From NCBI GenBank assembly GCA_007118445.1, contig SKRP01000086.1:1-9498 (forward strand): 9,498 nucleotides of DNA, in the 5' to 3' direction. Positions 1-5,236 of this stretch are shown one piece after another (position 1 is the stretch's first letter; each line of letters opens with the position of its first letter). This stretch comes from Natronohydrobacter sp. (GTDB lineage: Bacteria; Pseudomonadota; Alphaproteobacteria; Rhodobacterales; Rhodobacteraceae). The position numbers and the translations under genes were made by a program. Under the pieces are notes generated by a model. The model had not been told where the DNA came from, did no database searches, and saw nothing but the letters and a program-made list of their open reading frames with translations.

Positions 1-72
1 AGTTTCGTGTCGCGCATTGTCGACGGGTTGCGCAATCTTGATGCGGCGCGACCCGAGAACGAAGGAAAATAA
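1..72 (+). CDS. murF: MurF C-terminus (partial)
   Basis: This is the 3' end of a gene that starts before the window. Frame 1 reads 23 codons and stops at TAA 70-72; the residues SFVSRIVDGLRNL resemble the C-terminal helix of UDP-MurNAc-tripeptide--D-Ala-D-Ala ligase. MurF is a cytoplasmic ATP-dependent ligase that makes UDP-MurNAc-pentapeptide, the substrate of the next gene, mraY, which begins 3 nt after the stop. The tail is too short for motif proof, so the call rests on its position directly before mraY, the usual dcw order, and on the helix pattern. The stretch AAGGA at 62-66, inside this tail, probably serves as the mraY ribosome binding site. Confidence 0.72.
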   Translation, partial: SFVSRIVDGLRNLDAARPENEGK

Positions 73-75
73 CGC

Positions 76-1161
76 ATGTTGTTCTGGTTAACCGAGTTCG
101 CGGATGTCGTGCCGGGGTTCAATCTGTTTCGCTACATCACCTTCCGCGCCGGGGCGGCATTTTTCACGGCGCTGCTCTTCGGCTTCTTTTTCGGCAAGCC
201 GCTGATCAATCTGCTGCGCAAGCGCCAGAGTAACGGGCAGCCGATCCGCGAGGACGGGCCGGAAAGCCATCTGCTGACAAAGACCGGCACGCCGACGATG
301 GGGGGGCTGCTGATCCTCTCGGCGCTGACTGTCGCGACGCTGCTCTGGGCGCGGTGGGACAATGCCTATGTCTGGATTGTGCTGCTGGTGACTGTCGGCT
401 TCGGGCTGATCGGTTTTGCCGATGATCTGGCCAAGGTCTCGAAGGGCAATGTCAAGGGTGTTTCGGCGCGGATGCGGTTGGCTCTGGGCACGCTGATCGG
501 GCTGTTCGCGGCTGGTGCGGCAATGTATCTGCACCCGCCTGCGCTGACCGGGCAACTGGCCGTGCCGGTCTTCAAGGAGGTTCTGATCCATCTGGGCTGG
601 TTCTTCATCCCGTTCGGGGCTTTCGTGATTCTGGGTGCGGCCAATTCGGTCAACCTGACCGACGGGCTGGACGGGCTGGCCATCATGCCGGTGATGATCG
701 CGGCGAGCACGCTGGGGGTCATCGCCTATGCTGTGGGGCGGGTGGATTTCACCACCTATCTGGATGTGCATTATGTGCCCGGCGCGGGCGAGTTGCTGAT
801 CTTCACAGCGGCGCTGGCGGGCGGCGGGCTGGGATTCCTGTGGTATAACGCTCCGCCTGCGGCCGTGTTCATGGGCGATACCGGCTCGCTTGCGCTGGGC
901 GGCGCGCTGGGGGCGATTGCAGTGGTGATCAAGCACGAGATCGTTCTCGGCATTGTCGGCGGCATCTTCGTGGTCGAGACGCTGTCGGTGATCATCCAGG
1001 TGCTGTATTTCAAGCGCACAGGCAGGCGCGTGTTCCTGATGGCACCGATCCATCACCATTTCGAGAAGAAAGGCTGGGCCGAGCCGCAGATCGTGATCCG
1101 CTTCTGGATCATCGCGCTGGTGCTGGCGCTGATCGGCCTGGCGACGCTCAAGATACGCTGA
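76..1161 (+). CDS. mraY: Phospho-N-acetylmuramoyl-pentapeptide transferase MraY
   Basis: MraY is an integral inner-membrane enzyme that transfers phospho-MurNAc-pentapeptide from UDP to undecaprenyl phosphate, giving lipid I, the first membrane step of peptidoglycan synthesis. The protein has 361 residues, the usual family length, with about ten hydrophobic segments. Visible motifs are KTGTPTMGG (69-77), the Asp pair in FADD (D116, D117), NLTDGLDG (193-200, with D196), FMGDTGS (265-271, with D268) and the HHH loop in APIHHHFEKKGW (326-328). These are the Mg2+ and catalytic residues of the family. The ATG at 76 lies 3 nt after murF, so translation is probably coupled. In most dcw clusters murD follows; here the next gene is a convergent aminotransferase. 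Confidence 0.97.
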   Translation: MLFWLTEFADVVPGFNLFRYITFRAGAAFFTALLFGFFFGKPLINLLRKRQSNGQPIREDGPESHLLTKTGTPTMGGLLILSALTVATLLWARWDNAYVWIVLLVTVGFGLIGFADDLAKVSKGNVKGVSARMRLALGTLIGLFAAGAAMYLHPPALTGQLAVPVFKEVLIHLGWFFIPFGAFVILGAANSVNLTDGLDGLAIMPVMIAASTLGVIAYAVGRVDFTTYLDVHYVPGAGELLIFTAALAGGGLGFLWYNAPPAAVFMGDTGSLALGGALGAIAVVIKHEIVLGIVGGIFVVETLSVIIQVLYFKRTGRRVFLMAPIHHHFEKKGWAEPQIVIRFWIIALVLALIGLATLKIR

Positions 1162-1176
1162 GCGCAGGCGGTGCAG

Positions 1177-1205
1177 GTAGGGTGCGTGGGGACCACGCAC
1201 CCTAC
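1177..1205. repeat. Perfect 13-bp palindrome between convergent genes
   Basis: GTAGGGTGCGTGG (1177-1189) is followed by a GGA loop and its exact reverse complement (1193-1205). It lies between the mraY stop (1161) and the aminotransferase stop (1231), so either mRNA could form the hairpin. There is no T-run on either side, so it is not a canonical intrinsic terminator. It may act as a bidirectional 3' barrier or terminator. Short GTAGGGTGCG-type palindromes also occur as dispersed intergenic repeats in many proteobacteria, and only a genome-wide count can separate the two ideas. I saw no second copy in this window. Confidence 0.8.
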
Positions 1206-1230
1206 GGCGATGTCAGGCGCGGCCTCGGGC

Positions 1231-2433
1231 TCAGCGCAGCCCGGCGCAGAAATCCTGGATCCGCGTGCAGGCTTCTTTCAGCGCCGCGTCCGAGGTCGCA
1301 TAGCTGACCCGGAAGCAAGGCGAGGTGCCGAACGCCGCCCCGAATACGACCGCCACACCTTTTTCTTCCAGCAACGCCGTGGCAAAGGCTTCATCATCCG
1401 TGATCTGCGCGCCGCCGGCCGAAGTCTTGCCGATGCAGCCTGCAATCGACGGGTAGACATAAAACGCCCCTTCCGGCACCGGGCATTCGATCCCGTCAGC
1501 GGCGTTCAGCATCTCGACCACCAGGTCGCGGCGGCGCTGGAACAGCGCGTTATTCGTCGCGATGTAATCCTGCGGCCCGGTGAGTGCTTCCACGGCGGCC
1601 CATTGGCTGACCGAGCAAGGGTTCGAGGTCGATTGCGACTGGATCTTGCCGATCGCCTTGATGATCTCGACCGGACCTGCCGCATAGCCGATCCGCCAGC
1701 CGGTCATCGCATAGGCTTTCGACACGCCGTTCACCGTCAGCGTGCGGTCATGGAGCGCCGGTTCGACCTGCGCGGGCGTGCAGAATTCGAAATCGTCATA
1801 GACAAGATGTTCATACATGTCATCCGACATCACCCAGACATGGGGATGGCGCATCAGCACATCGGTCAGGGCTTTCAGCTCATCCCAGGTATAGCCCGCG
1901 CCGGTCGGGTTCGAGGGCGAGTTGAAGATCAGCCATTTGGTGCGCGGCGTGATCACGGCCTCCAATGCCTCGGGCGTCAGCTTGTAAGCCGTGTCAGCCG
2001 TCGCTTCGGCAATCACCGGCTCGCCTCCCGCCAGCAGCACCATATCGGGGTAGCTGACCCAATAGGGGGCCGGGATCACCACCTCATCGCCAGGGTTCAG
2101 CGTGGCCATCAGCGCGTTATAGAGCACCTGTTTGCCGCCTGTGCCGACGGTGACCTGCGCGGGCGTGTAGTCCAGCCCATTGTCGCGCTTGAACTTGGCG
2201 CAGATCGCTTTCTTCAATTCCGGAATGCCATCAACTGCCGTGTATTTCGTTTTCCCGGCATCAATCGCCGCTTTTGCGGCGTCCTTGATGTTCTGCGGCG
2301 TGTCAAAGTCAGGCTCACCGGCACCCAGGCCGATGACATCCTTGCCCGCGGCTTTCAACTCGGCCGCCTTGGTGGTCACGGCGATCGTGGGCGACGGTTT
2401 GACGCGGGACAGCGTGTCGGAGAGAAAGGCCAT
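1231..2433 (-). CDS. aatA: Class Ib (fold type I, PLP) aspartate aminotransferase
   Basis: This cytoplasmic PLP enzyme probably moves amino groups between aspartate and 2-oxoglutarate. The alphaproteobacterial class Ib enzymes may also accept aromatic substrates or prephenate, so the exact specificity is not fixed by sequence. With the start at 2433 the protein has 400 residues, typical of the class. Visible motifs are GAGEPDFDTP (37-46), PYWVSYPD (123-130), NSPSNPTG (171-178, with N175), SDDMYEHLVY (203-212, with the Asp that contacts the PLP ring nitrogen and Y207), SKAYAMTGWRIGY (238-250, with K239 forming the Schiff base) and FRVSYA (374-379, with R375 binding the substrate carboxylate). 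The frame is open to 2502, but MAFLSDTLSRVKPSPT is the normal N-terminus and a GGAG lies 8 nt before it. The gene is monocistronic and divergent from the XRE gene. Confidence 0.93.
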   Translation of the reverse strand: MAFLSDTLSRVKPSPTIAVTTKAAELKAAGKDVIGLGAGEPDFDTPQNIKDAAKAAIDAGKTKYTAVDGIPELKKAICAKFKRDNGLDYTPAQVTVGTGGKQVLYNALMATLNPGDEVVIPAPYWVSYPDMVLLAGGEPVIAEATADTAYKLTPEALEAVITPRTKWLIFNSPSNPTGAGYTWDELKALTDVLMRHPHVWVMSDDMYEHLVYDDFEFCTPAQVEPALHDRTLTVNGVSKAYAMTGWRIGYAAGPVEIIKAIGKIQSQSTSNPCSVSQWAAVEALTGPQDYIATNNALFQRRRDLVVEMLNAADGIECPVPEGAFYVYPSIAGCIGKTSAGGAQITDDEAFATALLEEKGVAVVFGAAFGTSPCFRVSYATSDAALKEACTRIQDFCAGLR

Positions 2434-2448
2434 TGGGGGAACTCCAGT

Positions 2449-2477
2449 TTGTAACTCGGGCGCAGTTTTCATATGGT
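2449..2477 (+). promoter_or_regulatory. Candidate promoter of the XRE-sdhE unit
   Basis: TTGTAA (2449-2454), a 17-bp spacer and TATGGT (2472-2477) match 4 of 6 positions in each sigma-70 hexamer. The start of transcription would fall near 2484, about 40 nt before the XRE start codon. Its -10 overlaps the -10 proposed for the opposite aminotransferase promoter (2468-2473), so the two polymerases could not occupy the region together. It was found by eye. Confidence 0.45.
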
Positions 2478-2496
2478 GCGCCGGTGCGCCCTTCAA
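2468..2496 (-). promoter_or_regulatory. Candidate promoter of the aminotransferase gene
   Basis: Read on the minus strand: TTGAAG (2496-2491), a 17-bp spacer and TATGAA (2473-2468), each with 4 of 6 consensus matches. Transcription would begin near 2461, giving a leader of about 28 nt. Sixteen of the 17 spacer positions are two tandem copies of an 8-bp unit (2475-2490), so a protein bound there would sit between -35 and -10. Confidence 0.5.
2475..2490. repeat. 8-bp direct tandem repeat, possible operator
   Basis: GGTGCGCC occurs twice head to tail (2475-2482 and 2483-2490). On the minus strand it fills the spacer of the aminotransferase promoter; on the plus strand it covers the expected start of transcription of the XRE gene. 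That position suits a regulator binding site, and the neighbouring XRE protein is the obvious candidate. XRE operators are more often inverted repeats, so the regulatory role is an inference. Confidence 0.4.
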
Positions 2497-2524
2497 GCAC
2501 AATCAAAATCTCAGAGGTCGCGAT

Positions 2525-2938
2525 ATGACGGAAACAACGGAAACAACGGAAACACAACAGGACTGGTATTCGGGGGATAATGCCACATTCGGCGACCGGC
2601 TGACAGCCGCCCGCGAAGCGCAGGGCATGACCATCAATGAACTGGCGCGGCGGCTTGGCGTCAAGATGAACACCATCGAGGCCTGGGAGAATGATACATC
2701 CGAGCCACGCGCCAACAAGCTGCAGATGGTGGCGGGGTTGTTGAATGTGTCGATCCGCTGGTTGCTGACCGGCGAAGGCGAGGGCGTGTCCGAGCCTGTT
2801 ACACCCGAAGAGATGGCCCAGGACGCAATTGCCGTGCTGCGCGAGGTCCAGCAGATGCGCCAGCAGATGACTCATCTGGCAACACGTATGGGCAAGGCCG
2901 AAAAGCGCCTGCGGGTGCTCCTGAAAGAGGCATTCTGA
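2525..2938 (+). CDS. XRE-family HTH transcriptional regulator
   Basis: This is a 137-residue probable DNA-binding protein. Residues about 22-80 form a Cro/C1-type (HTH_3) domain: FGDRLTAAREAQGMT, then ELARRLGVKMNTIEAWEN as the helix-turn-helix, and KLQMVAGLLNVSIRWLLTGEG closing the domain. Residues about 93-137 look like a charged amphipathic helix (IAVLREVQQMRQQM... KRLRVLLKEAF), plausibly a coiled coil for dimerisation. The N-terminus is a low-complexity TET-TET-TET tract encoded by three perfect 9-bp repeats. The frame opens farther upstream, but the ATG at 2525 has AGAGG 7 nt before it and marks where family-like sequence begins. sdhE starts 2 nt after the stop, so the two are almost certainly co-transcribed. 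The target is unknown; autoregulation or control of the divergent aminotransferase is possible. Confidence 0.88.
   Translation: MTETTETTETQQDWYSGDNATFGDRLTAAREAQGMTINELARRLGVKMNTIEAWENDTSEPRANKLQMVAGLLNVSIRWLLTGEGEGVSEPVTPEEMAQDAIAVLREVQQMRQQMTHLATRMGKAEKRLRVLLKEAF
2528..2554 (+). repeat. In-frame 9-bp microsatellite (3 copies)
   Basis: ACGGAAACA is repeated three times without a mismatch (2528-2554), beginning at the second codon of the XRE gene and encoding Thr-Glu-Thr each time. Because the unit is three codons, slippage would change the length of the N-terminal tail without breaking the frame. Confidence 0.9.
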
Positions 2939-2940
2939 AC

Positions 2941-3225
2941 ATGAAAATCACTGCGCAGCAGGCGCGGCTGAAAAAATTGCGGATGCGGTCCTGGCGGCGC
3001 GGGATGAAGGAAATGGACCTCATCCTAGGGCCCTTTGCCGATAGCAGCCTGACTGATCTTTCTGTCACAGCCTTGCAGGATTACGAGGCCCTGCTGGACG
3101 AGAATGACCAGGATCTTTATCTCTGGGTGACCGGCGCGCGACCCTGTCCGCCGCATCTGCTACCCATGCTTGAACAGATTGCGCGCGCATCTGGTCTGAA
3201 ACCTGCAGCATCACAGTCAGAATAA
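2941..3225 (+). CDS. sdhE: FAD assembly factor SdhE (DUF339)
   Basis: SdhE is a small cytoplasmic protein that promotes covalent attachment of FAD to the flavoprotein subunit SdhA of succinate dehydrogenase (and to FrdA where present). The protein has 94 residues, normal for the family. It carries the RGxxE motif within WRRGMKEMDLILGPF (R20, G21, E24), followed by the conserved acidic and aromatic segment DYEALLDENDQDLYLWVTG (47-65). The C-terminal 15-20 residues are variable and probably disordered. The gene starts 2 nt after the XRE regulator with AGAGG 10 nt upstream. No sdhABCD gene is in the window, so the enzyme it serves must be elsewhere. The fixed pairing with a regulator suggests that flavinylation capacity is under transcriptional control, which is an inference. 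Confidence 0.92.
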   Translation: MKITAQQARLKKLRMRSWRRGMKEMDLILGPFADSSLTDLSVTALQDYEALLDENDQDLYLWVTGARPCPPHLLPMLEQIARASGLKPAASQSE

Positions 3226-3294
3226 CTGCCGGGCTTAACGGGTTTTTCGCGTTTCTGGCGCAGACTTGCATCGAATCTGGCAAGAACGGAGTCG

Positions 3295-3795
3295 ATGGTG
3301 ACGGTGCAACAGAATCTGGGCTTGCCCGTGCAGGGCGAGTTTCACACCCGCTATCTGGACATGCTTGCCCTTCTGGAACGCTTGCATCGTCTGCTGCTGG
3401 ATCTGATCAAGGATGAGTTCGAGCGCCTGGGAATGGTGGATATCAATCCGGTTCAGGCGCTTCTGCTCTATAACATTGCCGATCACGAAGTGACCGCCGG
3501 AGAGTTGAAAAGCCGTGGCTATTACCAGGGTTCGAACGTGTCCTATAATCTGAAGAAACTGGTCGAACTGGGTTATATCCACCATCAGCGCTGTTCGGTT
3601 GATCGTCGTGCGGTGCGGGTGCGCCTGACCGACAAGGGACGGGTCGTGCGTGACCATGTGGCCGCGCTTTTCGAACGCCATGCCCGCACCATTTTCGAAG
3701 GCGGCGTGCTGGAATATGCGACACTTGATACAGTGGCCCGCTCGCTCAAGCGGATCGAACGTTTCTGGGGCGATCAGATCCGCTACATTTACTGA
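3295..3795 (+). CDS. MarR-family winged-helix regulator (LdtR-like)
   Basis: This is a 166-residue regulator that presumably acts as a dimer. Residues about 20-45 form the N-terminal dimerisation helix (YLDMLALLERLHRLLLDLIKDEF); INPVQALLLYNI (50-61) and AGELKSRGYYQGSNVSYNLKKLVELGYI (68-95) make the HTH with its recognition helix at about 79-92; RCSVDRRAVRVRLTDKG (99-115) is the wing, with the DRR signature. The pattern closely recalls LdtR, the alphaproteobacterial MarR protein described in Liberibacter and rhizobia as controlling an L,D-transpeptidase and stress tolerance. I recall this family rather than having aligned it, so no symbol is given. GGAG lies only 3 nt before ATG 3295; the GTG at 3298 would have a better 6-nt spacing and may be the true start. 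The gene is 69 nt after sdhE, and the gap holds CTTGC (3265-3269) and GCAAG (3280-3284), a possible operator half-site pair. Confidence 0.9.
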   Translation: MVTVQQNLGLPVQGEFHTRYLDMLALLERLHRLLLDLIKDEFERLGMVDINPVQALLLYNIADHEVTAGELKSRGYYQGSNVSYNLKKLVELGYIHHQRCSVDRRAVRVRLTDKGRVVRDHVAALFERHARTIFEGGVLEYATLDTVARSLKRIERFWGDQIRYIY

Positions 3796-3913
3796 GCGCG
3801 GGCAGATGCCGCGTCGGCAGATGCGCGATGGTCCGATTCCGCAGACCTGATACCGGGACCGACTGTCGCGCGCAGCTCGCGTCCAGCGGGCGCAATGTCG
3901 AAACCTGCGCTCG

Positions 3914-4014
3914 CTCAGCGGAGGGGTGGCTCAGGGGAAGAGCCGACTTAGCGGCAGAGCAGGCTTGGCGGAAGGGTGGGCCCGGCGGAAGGGTGTGCTC
4001 AGCGGAAGGGTGGG
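3914..4014. repeat. Degenerate 17-bp tandem array (6 copies) at a gene end
   Basis: Six consecutive units start at 3914, 3930, 3947, 3964, 3981 and 3998. Units 2-6 are 17 bp and unit 1 is 16 bp. Examples on the + strand are CTTGGCGGAAGGGTGGG (3964), CCCGGCGGAAGGGTGTG (3981) and CTCAGCGGAAGGGTGGG (3998). Units 4-6 are very similar; units 2 and 3 are more diverged. Unit 6 overlaps the last codons and TGA stop of the binding-protein gene, so on the mRNA strand it reads Pro-Pro-Phe-Arg-stop. The rest of the gap from 3796 has no gene; it holds one further direct repeat, GGCAGATGC at 3801-3809 and 3816-3824. Confidence 0.85.
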
Positions 4015-5018
4015 GCGTAGAGCAGCCCGCCTTGTGTCCATTGTGCGTTCAACCCGCGCGCCAGCCCGATCGGGGTCTGGTCGCCAATGGTGCTGGCGAA
4101 TAACTCGCCGTAATTTCCCACAGCGGCGATCGCCCGCGCGGCCCAGTCATCGGCAAGCCCCATGACTGCCCCGAAGCTGCCCTCGCTCCCCAGCAATCTG
4201 CGGATTTCCGGTTTCGTGCTGCTGGCCTTCAGTTCTTCGAGATTGGTCGAGGTGATCCCCAGCTCCTCGGCTGCGATCAGCGCGAAGAGGGTCCAGCGCA
4301 CGATATCGGCCCAGGCATCATCACCATGGCGCACCACGAGCCCCAGAGGTTCCTTGGAAATCACTTCGGGCAGGATGACATGCGCGCCCGGATCGGCAAA
4401 ACCCGCCCGCCCCGAGGCCAGCGCCGCGATATCCGACGTATAGACCTCGCAATCGCCCTGTTGATATCCCTGTTTCGCATCGTCGCTCGATTCGACGGTG
4501 ACGGCCTCGTAGCTCATGCCATTGGCACGGAAATAATCATCCAGATTCAGCACTGTGGTCGTGCCGGTCTCGATGCATATCGTGGTTTCGTCCAGTTCCA
4601 GAGCAGAGCTTACACCCATTTCACGCTTCACCATGAAACCCTGACCGTCGTAATAATAGGTGCCGACAAAGGTCAGCTCCTTCTCGACATCGCGCAGGAA
4701 AGTCCAGGTCGTGCTGCGGGCCAGCACATCCACCTCGCCCTCGGTGAGCGCGTCAAAGCGGCTCTGCGCGGTCAGAGGTTCGAATTGGACCGCGCTCGGA
4801 TCGCCCAGCACAGCCGCAGCCAGCGCTCTGCAGAAGCCCACATCGAACCCATGCCAGTTGCCATTTGAATCCTGCGAGGCAAATCCGGCGCGGCTGATAT
4901 GCGAGCCGCAGTTCAGATGGCCGCGTTCGATCACCTGTTCCAGCGTACCCTCGGCTGCGACCAGACCGCTGCCGAGCAGGGTCATGGCAAGCGTGCCGGC
5001 GAAAAGCGGCGTTTTCAT
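3999..5018 (-). CDS. Periplasmic amino-acid ABC transporter binding protein (AapJ/BztA type)
   Basis: This is a 339-residue solute-binding protein of the general L-amino acid or glutamate/glutamine/aspartate uptake systems (AapJQMP, BztABCD), a normal length. Residues 1-22 are a Sec signal peptide (MKTPLFAGTLAMTLLGSGLVAA, cleaved about before EGTLEQV). Then follow GHLNCGSHISRAGFA (33-47), the domain-I motif GFDVGFCRALAAAVLGD (57-73), LTEGEVDVLARSTTWT (91-106, where R101 is expected to bind the ligand carboxylate), PEVISKEPLGLVVRHGDD (217-234) and the typical C-terminus QWTQGGLLYAPPFR. The frame extends to 5183, but the signal peptide and a GAGG 5 nt upstream fix the start at 5018. No permease or ATPase genes are adjacent, so it is an orphan here: it may feed a transporter encoded elsewhere or act in sensing. 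Its stop codon lies inside a tandem array. Confidence 0.93.
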   Translation of the reverse strand: MKTPLFAGTLAMTLLGSGLVAAEGTLEQVIERGHLNCGSHISRAGFASQDSNGNWHGFDVGFCRALAAAVLGDPSAVQFEPLTAQSRFDALTEGEVDVLARSTTWTFLRDVEKELTFVGTYYYDGQGFMVKREMGVSSALELDETTICIETGTTTVLNLDDYFRANGMSYEAVTVESSDDAKQGYQQGDCEVYTSDIAALASGRAGFADPGAHVILPEVISKEPLGLVVRHGDDAWADIVRWTLFALIAAEELGITSTNLEELKASSTKPEIRRLLGSEGSFGAVMGLADDWAARAIAAVGNYGELFASTIGDQTPIGLARGLNAQWTQGGLLYAPPFR

Positions 5019-5096
5019 GTTGACCTCTCTGTTGGCGTCGCCTTGTCGGCGATCTGTCCGGCTCCGACAGCAAGAAGGGCACTGGTTCTTTGCATG

Positions 5097-5125
5097 AATA
5101 GGTCCGATTTCCCCCTTGGGGTCAA
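5097..5125 (-). promoter_or_regulatory. Candidate promoter of the binding-protein gene
   Basis: On the minus strand TTGACC (5125-5120) is followed after 17 bp by CCTATT (5102-5097); a shift by two gives TATTCA with a 19-bp spacer. The -35 is good and the -10 weak. Transcription would start about 70 nt before the start codon at 5018. The same TGCTTGACCCC block recurs 58 bp farther upstream. Confidence 0.35.
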
Positions 5126-5186
5126 GCAGTGAATCCCCCAGGCTTTCAAAAAGCCATGTGCCAAGGTCACGCGTCGGGGTCAAGCA
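5118..5186. repeat. Two copies of GGGGTCAAGCA upstream of the binding-protein gene
   Basis: The 11-mer GGGGTCAAGCA is present at 5118-5128 and again at 5176-5186, in the same orientation. Each contains, on the minus strand, a TTGACC -35-like hexamer. The downstream copy is part of the candidate promoter; the upstream copy has no good -10, so it may be a regulator site or a promoter relic. A 6-bp inverted repeat (GGCTTT 5141-5146, AAAGCC 5150-5155) lies between them. Confidence 0.5.
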
Positions 5187-5208
5187 CCCGGCGCATCACA
5201 GTTTGTCA

Positions 5209-5236
5209 TGCCCGACTTGCGTGCCCGACTTGCGTG
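5209..5236. repeat. 13-bp tandem duplication abutting the tRNA 3' end
   Basis: TGCCCGACTTGCG is present twice without a mismatch (5209-5221 and 5222-5234), and the next two bases (5235-5236) continue the period. On the minus strand the duplication starts directly after the encoded CCA of the tRNA, in its 3' trailer. It is not an intrinsic terminator: there is no stem with a T-run. It does not duplicate the tRNA itself, so it is not evidence of an integration site. Confidence 0.85.

Noticed and set aside
88..1200. 370-codon open frame on the minus strand opposite mraY
   Set aside because: mraY on the other strand has every family motif. The antisense product is Arg/His/Gln-rich without recognisable domains, as expected from a high-GC shadow frame.
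1171..2454. 427-codon open frame on the plus strand opposite the aminotransferase
   Set aside because: The minus strand has all class Ib aminotransferase motifs in order. The plus-strand product is a low-complexity Arg/Gly/His-rich shadow.
3226..3260. CCGGGC...CGGGTTTTT as an intrinsic terminator of sdhE
   Set aside because: Only a T-run of five is present; the supposed arms do not form a stem longer than about 3 bp.
3928..3944. GGCTC...GAGCC hairpin inside the tandem array as a terminator
   Set aside because: A 5-bp stem with a 7-nt loop and no T-run is too weak, and it arises from the repeat composition.
3914..4014. CRISPR array
   Set aside because: The units are contiguous 17-mers with no spacers, and there are no cas genes.
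3826..4165. Small plus-strand open frames in the gap after the MarR gene
   Set aside because: They consist of the tandem array and antisense of the binding-protein gene, and have no ribosome binding site or family-like sequence.
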